Positions 1 through 11,800 of a DNA stretch of 60,000 nucleotides are shown here, piece after piece; the first letter of the stretch is position 1; the number at the start of each line of letters is the position of its first letter. The notes beneath the pieces are model-generated. The model saw only the letters and a list, made by a program, of their open reading frames with translations, was not told the origin of the DNA and searched no databases. The stretch is from Lineus longissimus. Lineage: Eukaryota; Nemertea; Pilidiophora; Heteronemertea; Lineidae. A program made the position numbers and the translations under genes. The stretch is taken from contig NC_088326.1 in assembly GCF_910592395.1 (NCBI RefSeq), forward strand, positions 1,743,001 through 1,803,000. The letters are read 5' to 3'.

Positions 1-2672
1 ATTAATGAATTTACCCTTCGAAACCAAGATGGCTTCTGTGATAAGTCCATGTAAACCATTGGCAGTCTATTGTCATGAACTTTGGATTGTGGAAGAGTTG
101 TGGTGCAGGAAATCACTTCTGATGACCAAGATCATGTGGTAGAAGACAAGGACATATCTTGAGAGCAGCTTAGTTAATGAGACAGGACCTGTCAATCATT
201 TTGATTAGGAAAAAAATCCAACCATTCATGAATAACAAATGTGGTGTCTCTACTATAAATCACGTTTGGCGTAGGATTTGTGTAGCATGTTTATTCCCTA
301 CAAATCATTGCCTAGTAGTGCGATGGTCCCTTAGCAATTACACCACCAATAGGCTTGGGGATTTGGTGCTGGGGCCGCCATTGCTGCATCAAGGAATACG
401 ATGATATGGTTCTCTCTGGTTGTAGCCAGTGAAGGCTGCATGGGGTGCCTTTCGGTTTTCATTCTGCACCAGAGGCCTTTCGTGGAAGGTTTCGCTTCTC
501 TTGTTGGGGGCTGGCTTGTGCTGCATGAAGGAATCGGATGGTACTCATTGGTTCAGGGCGATGACGAAGGTGCATCTTGCCCTTCAGTCCTCATGCTGCC
601 CCAAGTGCATTTTTGACGGTTGGCTTGTTTCTCTTTGCATCATACTTTGGTCTTCTTTTTAGCGTTCGCTACCAAATCTTTGATAATGATACGTCAGTGA
701 CAGTTTTCGTCAAAGTGAACGACTTTTGTGAAAGTTATTCCAAATGATGAAGACAGCGATCCGTAAGGTTATTCTAACTGATTAAGACGAATCACTTCGT
801 TTTAAATGAAATAAGCTGCTTAGAACATAGAAAGACCTTTGAAATAGCTGCATGATCTACTTAGTTGAGAATGTCATGGAGATCGACTTTGTGTCCAACT
901 AGCTTTGAGTGATTGACATGCGAGTAGATTGCCTTAGGGAACGAAGCTTTGCCTTCTGAATAAAGGGCAAATTTAATTGATCATAGGACTTGATACCTTT
1001 ACATCACGAAGCGCAGATTTCAGCAGAGGAAGGAAGCTTTCCCTCCTGGAAAGGGCGAATTTAATTGATCCTAACACCTTGAGGAATGAAGAACTTATGT
1101 TACTTGAGACCCTAGCATTGTTTTATATTTGAAACTGTTGCATATCATCAAAGATGGTCGAACTGACACACCCATCTTTGATGTCGTACAGGGCAGATTT
1201 CAACATTGTTGGCAAACGTTTTCAGTTGTTTGGTTCTCGAACGAGTGTGACTCTATGTCACAGACACACACCTACGCAGACGGGAATTAGTCCTTACCAG
1301 GGACCTCCATCAATGTCTCCGTTCACCATAACCAAACAAGACGGCACAATTAGACCCATTCCCTGATTGGAATTAGCTTAGAGCTCACCACCAGCTATCC
1401 CACAATGCCCCTGGTCTTAATCAACATTGCTAATCCGATAACGGTAACAAATATGAGGAATTAACGCATCGCTTTATTAGCTCTGTTCGGCGGCTAGGTC
1501 TGTCAGACACGTTATTGGGTTAGCTATCAGTAAGTGACATTCAGGAGACAATCACAAGATACAGTGTGTGATTGTATTATTGGTTGATTGATGTGGTTAA
1601 TGACAACTTGTTCGAACAAAACCAGGATTAACCATTTGTGTCCATATGGTTGCCGCTAACTGCATCCGTTTTGTAATGTCGCACCCTTTGTTTTGATGCT
1701 TACCACTTTGGACACAGAAGAAGGGTACCAGCCATGTCCGATCCCAAAACACTCATGGGTGGATCAAAGACTCACCTGACCTCACTTTTCAGAGCTTTAT
1801 AGTCACATCTTGTCTAAAAGACAAGTCCTTTACAGTACCAGCCATGTCAGATCCCAACACTCTCAGGGGCCAAAGATCCAAAGCTCAGAGGAAGAGGGGG
1901 CCTCAGCTCTCACTTTTCACTGTTTCATGGTCAAATTCAAAGATTTTTTTCTGAAATTGGGTGGGGGGAAGGGCCTAGGATCCATCCAGCATAGTTTCTT
2001 TGATGTTCCACTTTCTCCAAAGTTGAGACACTCGTGTTCCCAGGTAGTAGTGGCTGTAGTATTCTCCCACTCATTACCAGTCACCTTCTATAGGGCCGAT
2101 CTTGTCCTTCAGCACTCCGACTACCCCTTTCAACTGAGGGTTCAATTGGTTGAATTTGAGTGGTTGGTGAATCTGCACGTCGAAGCACACTCTACATTTC
2201 CTTGCACGGTGATTTGAGATGTAGACGCACGCAACCTGGTCCGATTGCAGCCTCTCTCATCAAGTGAACTTAATACGCTCATAAAAACATGGCAGGGATA
2301 TCTGCTTCAATTATTCATGGACACGATTTTACAAATTGCTTCTGTATGGATTCTGTTCTGGGAGGCGAGTGTTTGTAGGTTAAGGCCAGCTTACTTCCTT
2401 ACACCATGGACAATATGTTACTTACTTGTCGAGGTGTTGCTATCATCAGTTATTGATATGAATGTTTATAAGGCATTTCTGTGACTTTGATTCTTAGATA
2501 AATAATTTTACATTTCTTGAAAAAGTTGATTTAGTTGTGTTGCTTTGCATACCAATTCAAGGTCGTCAGCAGAAGACAAGTATTGCAGAAATCATCTGAA
2601 TCTTAGAAAAAAATCACCTCCTGGTAAACACCCCAACAAATTGCCGTTATTTCTATAGCGGGTTCTGTTCCG
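1..2672. other. Upstream non-coding region of the syndecan gene
   Basis: No coding region is recognisable here on either strand. The open frames are short, lack homology that I can see and have no matching splice pattern. The last few hundred bases before 2673 presumably hold the syndecan promoter and 5' UTR, but no TATA box or other core promoter motif can be assigned with confidence. Confidence 0.5.
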
Positions 2673-2718
2673 ATGGCGATGGGTGAGATAATGGTCCCCT
2701 TGCTCGTTATTTTCTCTT
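2673..2718 (+). other. Overlapping upstream ORF, possible alternative signal-peptide exon
   Basis: ATG codons at 2673 and 2679 open a frame (MAMGEIMVPLLVIFS) whose hydrophobic end meets a strong donor, TCTT|GTAAGT, in phase 1. Exon 2 is closed in phase 1, but exons 4 and 5 accept phase 1. So this is either a uORF or an alternative first exon that would skip the glycosaminoglycan exon. There is no transcript evidence for either. Confidence 0.25.
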
Positions 2719-2736
2719 GTAAGTTGTCGCGTTGCC

Positions 2737-2850
2737 ATGGCAGTCAGCCTCAGAGGTCAAGTCGTCGATAAAAAATCAACATGTCTCCTAATCCGAGGTG
2801 TAAGATGGTGTTTTGTCATGTTTATTGCTGGACCCTGGACAGGACATGTT
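2737..2850 (+). CDS. SDC: Syndecan exon 1: start codon and signal peptide
   Basis: The ATG has a strong context (GCCATGG). The 38 codons end at a good donor (TT|GTAAGT) in phase 0, the only phase in which exon 2 is open. Residues 24-34 are hydrophobic ([11 protein letters not shown]). Joined to exon 2, a V-N-A|A signal-peptidase site fits around residue 41. The n-region before the hydrophobic core is long, so an internal Met (residue 28) or another first exon upstream remains possible. The upstream ATGs at 2673 and 2679 are in a different frame. Confidence 0.55.
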
Positions 2851-5800
2851 GTAAGTCACGTACTGATAACGATTTCTGTCTGAACGGTACTTCTAGGGCA
2901 GTTTTGGGGAGAAAGAATGATTTGATATTTGTCAAGTTATAAAGGAGGTCTTTGCCAGAGGGTGGTGTGTTTGGGTATGTATTACGTTAGTAGGTCTTCA
3001 TAGCCATTATCAGTTGTGCGTTTTCGGACCTGTGAATACGCGGATTTGCACAGTATCCCAAATACATGGTCAGTTACTTTATTCTTTTGGCTAATTTTCC
3101 CAAATTTTCTTATTTTGCAGAATGCCGCTGGACACAGGACGTCACAAGCCCAGCCGGCGTATAACTTTCACAACAAGCCAGAACAACTCACAGCTGTAAA
3201 AGGCATCATAAATATAGATGACGAAGCACCTCAAAATGTAAGTTGTTTACAAAATATTTTCGAAGGAGCCTAATGCAAGTATCAATTCGTGTCTTGTACC
3301 CCCCCCCCCCTCCTCAAGGGTACGACACCTTATCACCCTATAACGACATCTTAAGGCTCAAGCATCACCCTTTTTTCACCAATGCTACTTTTTCTTTCGT
3401 CAAGACATCACCATCAACAATATATCAGTTATCACCGTCATATAAAGTAACCGGACTAATTTTACTGGGTAAGGCTGTATGTTCGACAAGACATCGACAC
3501 ATTAGCATCCTTATTCTTTCCAGCTTCGCCAAATTTTCACTAAAGGAAAAATAAATACTACTCAAGCATCGGCAAAGATTAGTGGTGATAGCTTAACTAC
3601 CCTTGAGGAGGGGGGTACAAGAAACGAATTGATACTTGCATAAACTGGGAACATTTTGCATCCGTTTATATTGTACATCCCTTGATCTCCTCTTGCAAAA
3701 TTGTGACCTGTCACAGCAAAACCAGGCGCACTTTGCTCTGACCTTGGCAGGTTGAGATCGATGGTTGTTCTTTTTGCTATTGTCCGCCATTTGTGATATT
3801 TGAGTATCACAGTTTCTTCCATTATCTCCTGGTGTCACAGGCTCATCTTCTGTATGACATCCGCCTGGTTTTGCTGTGACGGGTCGCTTTTCGATGACAT
3901 AAGTTCTAAGCTTATAACAGATTGCCTCTTCTTGATTTCTAAAAGTCAATCACGTCCTTGGTGTCACTGTCTCTCGATTGACCTGAGATGCTCTCTTACA
4001 AATTCCAGATTCCTGATATCGTAGTAAAACATGATGATCATCGCCCAGCATTATTGATCAAGCGTGATACTGATATACTTTGTAGTTTTATAGTAGTGTT
4101 TTTATCACGTAACCCTGGGAGGCTATGTATAGACTTTTATTCTGAAGGTCAATATATGACTGTGACGGTGACATTTTCAAACTTGAAGGTAATATGTTGT
4201 GTTTGAAACTAACATGCTTCGGGCCTTGATATTGCAGTAGATCACATGTATTTTACCAACCTGATATAACCCTGTCTGTCCATGTTGTCAATGAAGACTT
4301 AGTTGATGCATAAAATAACTTTTAAACATGAAATTTTCGTGAATGTATAAAACGAAATGCACGGATGCATGCAAACATCGCTAGAACTTCAACTCCGCCG
4401 TAAAACTTTGCCATGCAAATGCAGAATTAAGTCTACTGCGAAATGAAAAAAAATATATTGATGAGCTTCTGGCTTTGCCAACACTACTTGGTTTAGAATT
4501 GATTTTGAATACAGTTTTGCGTTCTGTTTGGATTTTTGCCAAACTTTGTATACATTTTGTCAGCAATTCCCGCCCCAGATGAACGTCGATCTCGTACACA
4601 TTCCTGCCGATCTTTGAAGGTCAAAACACCAAGTTGCCGACGGCAATACGAGGATCAAACTACGTTTCATCTAATCTGCTTTTATGATATCGAATACAAT
4701 TCATTACTTACTCTAGATATAATGCGATACAATGTGTAGTCTTATTTTGATTGATCCACGGGAAGATGCCCGCGCTAAATGTCAAACTCGTCACGGTGCA
4801 ATTGTGTCTAAATTCTCGGCGCTAAAAGCTAAACGCTAAAACCTGATCAGGTTGCATCATTTACTATGTGCATTAGTACAGTAAATCAAGCTAAGTTGAC
4901 TTGAAATGGTCGCAGACAGACTGCTGGTGCTGATTGGCTGAAGATGATATGACAATATTCAATCATAATCTCACAACATGACGATTTTATGCCTGGATGT
5001 AATAATTACCACTATCTTTTTGCGCATCAGAAATTGTCTGTTGTGTTTTTTAGTATCGTGCATAAAGTAGCTTTCTAAAGTATTATTGCTGTCGTCCTTT
5101 TCCCGTCTGTCAATTAGTGTCAGTTGAATGGTGAACTGGGAAATGTTCCTAATGTCAAAAGCCAACAACTTTACTCACATTCAAATTGCAAGAAACAAAT
5201 TCTGTATTTCAAAGGATAAAGGGTGATGGTCCCTGTTGCATTCCGTTTTCAAAGATGCCCCTCACAAATGCAGTTTACCGTAACCAAGGCGATGGCCAAT
5301 AACCCAAATTGGTGGCTAACTGTAGTGGCACGTAACAGCTAACACTCGAAGTCTAAACCACGTTCCTCCAAGCTATAGGGAGACAATACCGTTAATTGAT
5401 CAAAACATCTTTTATCTTACCGTGGCATTTACAATACATCTTTATTTCATCATCTACCAACAACATGGACATTGAATTTCTCCGGAAAGATCCGTAAATA
5501 ATTAGTAATCTTTATCGGAAGAACGAACGTGCCATTCTCGCTGTGAACAATTCACGGTCGCGTAATTCTTTCATTTCTTGTTCTCACAAAATGAAGGGGA
5601 GCTATATATGGGTAACTTATCTATATTTAATGGCGAACATGAGCAGGTATTTTCCAATACAATTGTGTAAATATCATTGAGTGCATTTCGAGTGAACCTT
5701 GTCGGAATTCCTGTGTGTATGTTTCAGAAAGGAAAATATGGTCAATGTCGGATGAAATGAAAATTAGATCATCTCTTGTTAACCTGGTTGAATCATTGTG

Positions 5801-8800
5801 TGTTTATGAAGTGTACTCTTCACAAAATGTATCGCTAATTTGATATGAAATCATCAATAATCAATTTATACTTGAAAATATGTATCAATCGATTGGAAAT
5901 TCCTCCGAGGATATATCAATTGTTTTGTAATTTGCGTCAGTGGCGTTATTTTTAGAACTGGGTGTTCCCTTTTAGAAGTGTGACGTAAATACGTGAGAAA
6001 TTCCTTTGTCAATAAAAACATGGTGTAGCATTGCCTTATTTGGCTACCACATGCTTTTTTGGCACCATCAGCAGCCAGAATAAGAAAGGTAGCGCTCTTG
6101 AGGGGTTGGATAACAGAACACCCCCTTGGTAAATAAGGCCTTCATCTGTTGCACCCTCGAGTTTGTTGTGGAAGCCAAGCCCACAAGCGAGGCATCAACA
6201 ATCCTGTTGATCACTACTTGAGCATTTGGCAATCATTAACCCTACCTGTTGAGAGCTTTCTGGTGATTCAACAAGTAGCTATGCTCATCAGAAGCAGCGC
6301 ATCTTTCTTTGGCTCGGAAAACATATCAATCTTTCTGCAGGTAGTCTGGAATTTGGATAACTGCAGATCAATCAGATGTGGGTATGATTCCCGTGCTCTG
6401 AATTCTATCCTTTCCAACTGACCTGACTATAGTCAACCACCCATAGCTCGGTAGATCAATCAGATGTGGGTATGATTCCCGTGCTCTGATTTCTATCCTT
6501 TCTGACTGACCTGACAATAGTCAACAACCCATGGCTCGGTAGATCAATCAGATGTGGGTATGATTCCCGTGCTCTGATTTCTATCCTTTCTGACTGACCT
6601 GGCTATAGTCAACCCATAGCTCAACAGCTGGTTGACATGATATAACAAAAACCACTTTGAAGGCTGTCATGGTGCCTGTTGTTACACTCCCTCTTGCTCC
6701 CATTTGAGTCTTGGACTTGATGATACTGGATGAGTTGAAATCCAGGGCAGCTTCCAGATACACATATCGTATGGGTTTCTTGTTAATGTTTCTGGCTCTC
6801 TCACTGTGCGAGGCAAAAAGCCGATATTCCTTGTACCAAGTGACCGAACTACCGAAGACGAAATCAATATTTGTCTTCACGTGTACTTTGTAAGGAGAGT
6901 CCACCATACTCTCGTTTCCCCGATCTATGTCTGCACAATAATTACTACGAAATCGACACAAGGGTAAATCGAAACATTAGATCATCACCATCGCCAACGT
7001 ATTGTGTCTCCAGTTAAACATGTTGAATGGCATCAAACAACCATGCGTTCATTTTGACTTGAATATTCAGAAACGCGGTCTTCAATTGAAGCTGTGCGGT
7101 ATAATCAGTCATGTCAAACTAACTCTAATAGATTTCTTGCCAAAAAAGAGCATATTCACTCCTTCTGACATAGCAGAACCTAAATGAATTACTCAAGTCT
7201 CTAAAGAATGCACATTACTCAAGTTACCTTCCTTAAGTCCCAGTTCCGTTGTAACCGAAATTTGATCAGCCGCCTTCTGGTCCTTGAAACTCAACCGCGA
7301 GACGGATGGCCTATCGAGATATTCGGTCAGAGCTCAAGTTTTCAGAGTAAACCACTGAATTAGCGAAACTTCTCAATTCCCAATTGGATCTATGGCGCTC
7401 AGTTGTGTTTTAATGGCATTACCGCAGAATGTTTTCAATGCTTTCGCTTCATCAACCTTGGCGTAATCTGATTTACGCGCAGAGACGTCTCACCTGCTGG
7501 TTGTGTGATTTGATTAAAGGGGGCGTTGATTCATGGGTCCATTGTTGGCCGACTCGCCTCAGAGTAGGTTTTATGCTCTTCTCTGAAGTATGGTGCACAT
7601 GGCTGACTAAATGGTAATGAGACATACTGGTAATAATCAGAGGGAGCTCGAAATCCCAGACAGGCTTAAAATTAGCCACAAATTATTTGATATGTTTGAA
7701 AGTTTTAAGCCGTCTTCCCAATCTCTTGATTCGTTTTGATCAGCAAGAATAAAATATCAGATTTCAAGTTTCAAGTTTCATGTTTGTCTAAAGTTTCAAC
7801 TGGATTATGACTATCTATTAGTTGGGTAGAACTTTATCTTCTCTGTTTTGATATTTGATTAAAAAAGAGTTTTACCTTTTGAAAGTTCCTGCTGGTTTAT
7901 TTTGATAGTACTGAATTGAACTCAGAAAGAGACATTTCTAAGCCTATCAAATTGACAGAGTGTAAAATTTCCTCCGTCAAACACAACCTATTGCTGATTC
8001 AGGACACTATCTCAAAGATCGTAATAACGAGATTGAGCATCCATTTATCAACACAATACATAAAATATGGCGACATCATCAATAAAATCCATGCATGTTC
8101 TCGTCCCAAGAGATTCGTACGACTGACCGCCATAAATAATTTGCGAGCACTTTGAGTTATTTTAGAGCTTGGAAGTAAGTGGCAATGTTTTTATTGAAAG
8201 GTTCAAGAAATGCATCTGTTGTCATGGGAGCCACAGAAATAAAAGTGGTTGAATCAATGCTATATATCACTGGACAGTAACTGACCTGAAGATTGTCGTA
8301 AGCTAGCGATAAAAGGTGGACCACTTGCAGCAGGTTTTTGGTGGAAACAAATTTCTTCAAGAGTGTACTGTTACTGAAGAGATTAACTCTTTCCAAGTGG
8401 TTGTTTTTTGTGTTGCTTCTGTATTCTGGATGGTAGGTCAACACGCAACATTCATTGTGGTAACGCTGCATTATTTATATCCTTCGTAAATCGGATGAAC
8501 GTTCCGAATAGGTTTCTGTAAATTGGCTTTGTGCTTTTGGCGTATGTAATGCATAGAGTTCGCGACATGTCTTATGTGGTTATGTATGCTTTTCTTGCAA
8601 CTTCTCATTGTCAGGTAGTTTGCCTGGCCGTGGGTGAGATCAGTGGTCGTTGTGGTGAAATATGAGCCCATATTTCCCAATTACAATCCTAACTCCCCTT
8701 GCTCTCTTTGGCTCCCGATGGACCGTTTCATCCTTTAGCCTCTATTTGATTATTGCGGAAGTCACCCATTATCTGACAACGCGCCAGCATGATCTATGGG

Positions 8801-11800
8801 TACATGGTACCCCCGGACCTCTATGTAAGATATATATTGGGCTCGAAATCTGACCACATGAATAGGGTGGGTGTAAAATGTTGATGAGCATTTGATACAC
8901 GTATCCAAGACCAAGAAGCCTTTCATCGAGAAGACTCCACACAAGACCCTTATGAAACTGGGGTCATCCATCTTTGAAGATGCGTATCAAATTCCAAAGA
9001 AGCCTCAGCTTAATTGCAAAGAGAACAAGAATCCCTCAGGTGCCACCTATTCAAATGAGGTGATTTCAGACGCGACACATGGGAGATTATAACCTTTAGA
9101 AGCGGAGAGCTCCGTTTGAAACCCGAGACAGAATTGAAGATAATCTTTCTTGCCAACGTGATTGATTTCTGTATGAAAACCCTGTCCCCAGGAATCAAAT
9201 TGGCCGGCTTCTTGTGTCTTGAAGTGTTGAAGTTGGAGCCTTGGAACCAGGATTGATTAGGAACCTTGGTTTACTTCAATTTTGGTCCATTTTGAGGAGA
9301 TTTTAGAAATTCATGTTTTACCCGCAAATTGCTGATACCCTATAATGTGTTGACAACTGAGAGTTGTGACAGACCAAATTCTGCTCACGAACCCTCACTT
9401 GGAATTGTTCAGTGTGCCTGTTTAAGAATTTATATCAATATGGTTTACTTCAATTTTGGTCCATTTTGAGGAGATTTTAGAAATTCTTGTTTTACCCACA
9501 GATTGCTGATACCCTTATAAGCAGTTGACAACTGAGAGTTGTGACAGACCAGATTCTGCACACGAACCCTCACTTGGAATTGTTCAGAGTGCCTGTTTAA
9601 GAATTTATATCAATTTCGGCTTGCGACAACTTATGAAACCTTTCACTGATAATGCAATGAGAAGATAAAACCAGCGCACTGGGCGTTTATGAATACCAAA
9701 CTATCCCTGGGGGTCGTTCTGCCAGTAATATTTGATTCATAGATGACATCCTAGGAAGTTTATGATAGAGGGTCAGATGGTGTAGCAATGAGACCAGTCT
9801 TAGAATCCAGCCTGCAACCTCCTGGTTAGAAGCCCGGTAACGTTCTCCTGATACGTCGTTGCAACAACCAATCAACATTGCTGTAAGAAAATTGAGACAG
9901 ATATCACCATGTTCAGATATCATCGAAAAACCGGGAACAGGATGTAACAAGGATCAAGTCGTGAATTATCTGATGCCAAGATCCCAAGTGTCTCTTCAGT
10001 GCAGTAAAAGAAACCCTGTAGCGTACCCGGCGTAAAAACTTGAACTCATGATGAAATATCGTCTGTACGTCCCCGAATAGTCGATTGTATCAGCTGACCC
10101 GGGCAAATAGAACGAGATTTTTTTCAGCGGTTATTGGTAGTGTTATCATGTAACGCACCATAGCACTGCTCCTAACAGCAACAGTTCAGCAGAACTAGTG
10201 ACCGCATGGACATGGCCATTCCTGTCACTTGGGTTTTTTCCTCCGATGATTGAAGACGTGTTTCACTCGAGAGCGGTTAAGGCTGTATTCCCGCGGGTGG
10301 TGTACGTAATTTAGCAATGGGGAGTGAAATGATAAATGGCAAGATTAAACTGCGATTTGTGTTGTGTTGTGTTGGATACCGAAAACATTTCTAAGGCTGT
10401 TTCACTCGTCATTTGATACAATTGGCTTGGACAGACAGGCCCTATCGAATTTTGCCCCACCTTGAGGCGGAATTTGTGCAGGTGATTCAGCGGCTTCCTG
10501 TCTTACTCCTGTCACATTCTCGAATCCATCCCGTCTAAGTCCCCAATAGGTGTAACCTTTCAGGGTAGAATTGAAACTTTGTCAGAAAGCACGAATAATG
10601 GGCGATGTTTATTCCATCGATTATTCTTTGGATGCAAAGCACTAGTCTGAGATTAAGTGAAATAACGGGGAGCATTTTATCAATTTAATCTCTCCAACAA
10701 CAGAATTCTTAATATTCAAAATTGCAAAGACACCTAAGTCACTTGGCTTGCAATATAATGGATATCTATATTGCCATGGTTACCGACATAAACACAAGGA
10801 ATATGGGAGACTTTGAACAGGAGGTAAAAAAAGCCTCTGGCGACCTACTTTGACCCTTTTTGACAGGACTTATTTTAAGAAAGGCGTAAATTATTATTTT
10901 TTGTGGTCAAGGAGTAAGACAGCATCTGAAAGCGAGGATGTTTTGACTCTCGTAACACGAGTATATTTTGATCTGAGATTGGTTTGACTGTAAAGATACT
11001 GAGTTCAGCGTCTCGTTGGCCCTGTAGTTGTTTGTCCTTGTTCGTGATCTGCTGACAGCCCAATTGTCAAGCTTCACCTCCAGTCACCAAAAGAAAGTAA
11101 CAAAATCACTCGCCATAAAAATGACGTATGGCGTAATTTTTGTCCATCCCCTGGGATTTCCCGCTCCGTGCCGATCACAACTTTCCCGTGTTTCGCTCCC
11201 ACGGCGATCGGAATGCCATCAATCTTGATTGACGTTTGTGTCGATGGTGTGTATATAAGAAAGATGGATGGAGTGCCCGTGGGGAGGGGGGGTCGTATAT
11301 TAGAATGGGTGATGGGGTGCACAAGGGGGTACCGTGGAACGGGTTTCAATTCAACATACCATTTCGTGTGCGTTCTTTGAGGAAGATTAATCTGATGCCC
11401 CGAGGGAGCCCCAGTCATAAAGAACTTACGTCAATATCTTTTGAGATATTATGTTTCTGGAAGGAAAGATTCGGATAAGATAAAGCTACAGGTTGGATGA
11501 AGATACTGCTCAGTTAGTGTGCTGTGGTAAGCCGTCACGTCATATGATGAAGCAATGCATGATTAGGCCCTGCAGAGTCAAAGTTCAAAGCCAACTGACC
11601 CCTGGAGGTGGCACTGCGACAATCAGCTTTAAAAGGATTGAAATTATCTTCATTCTCCGTGAAATCAACTGATCTATTGAAGCCATTCGGTGAAATTTAG
11701 GGGAGCAGGATCGATGGTGGGGTTGCCAGAGATCATTGATAACGGAAATAGCTATTGATTAGTTTCGTTTAAACGCAATGAGGCACTGGTCTGGAACAGT

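Noticed and set aside
1810-2484. Open frames of 135 and 79 codons upstream of syndecan
   Set aside because: No recognisable domain, no splice pattern and unconvincing composition; likely chance.
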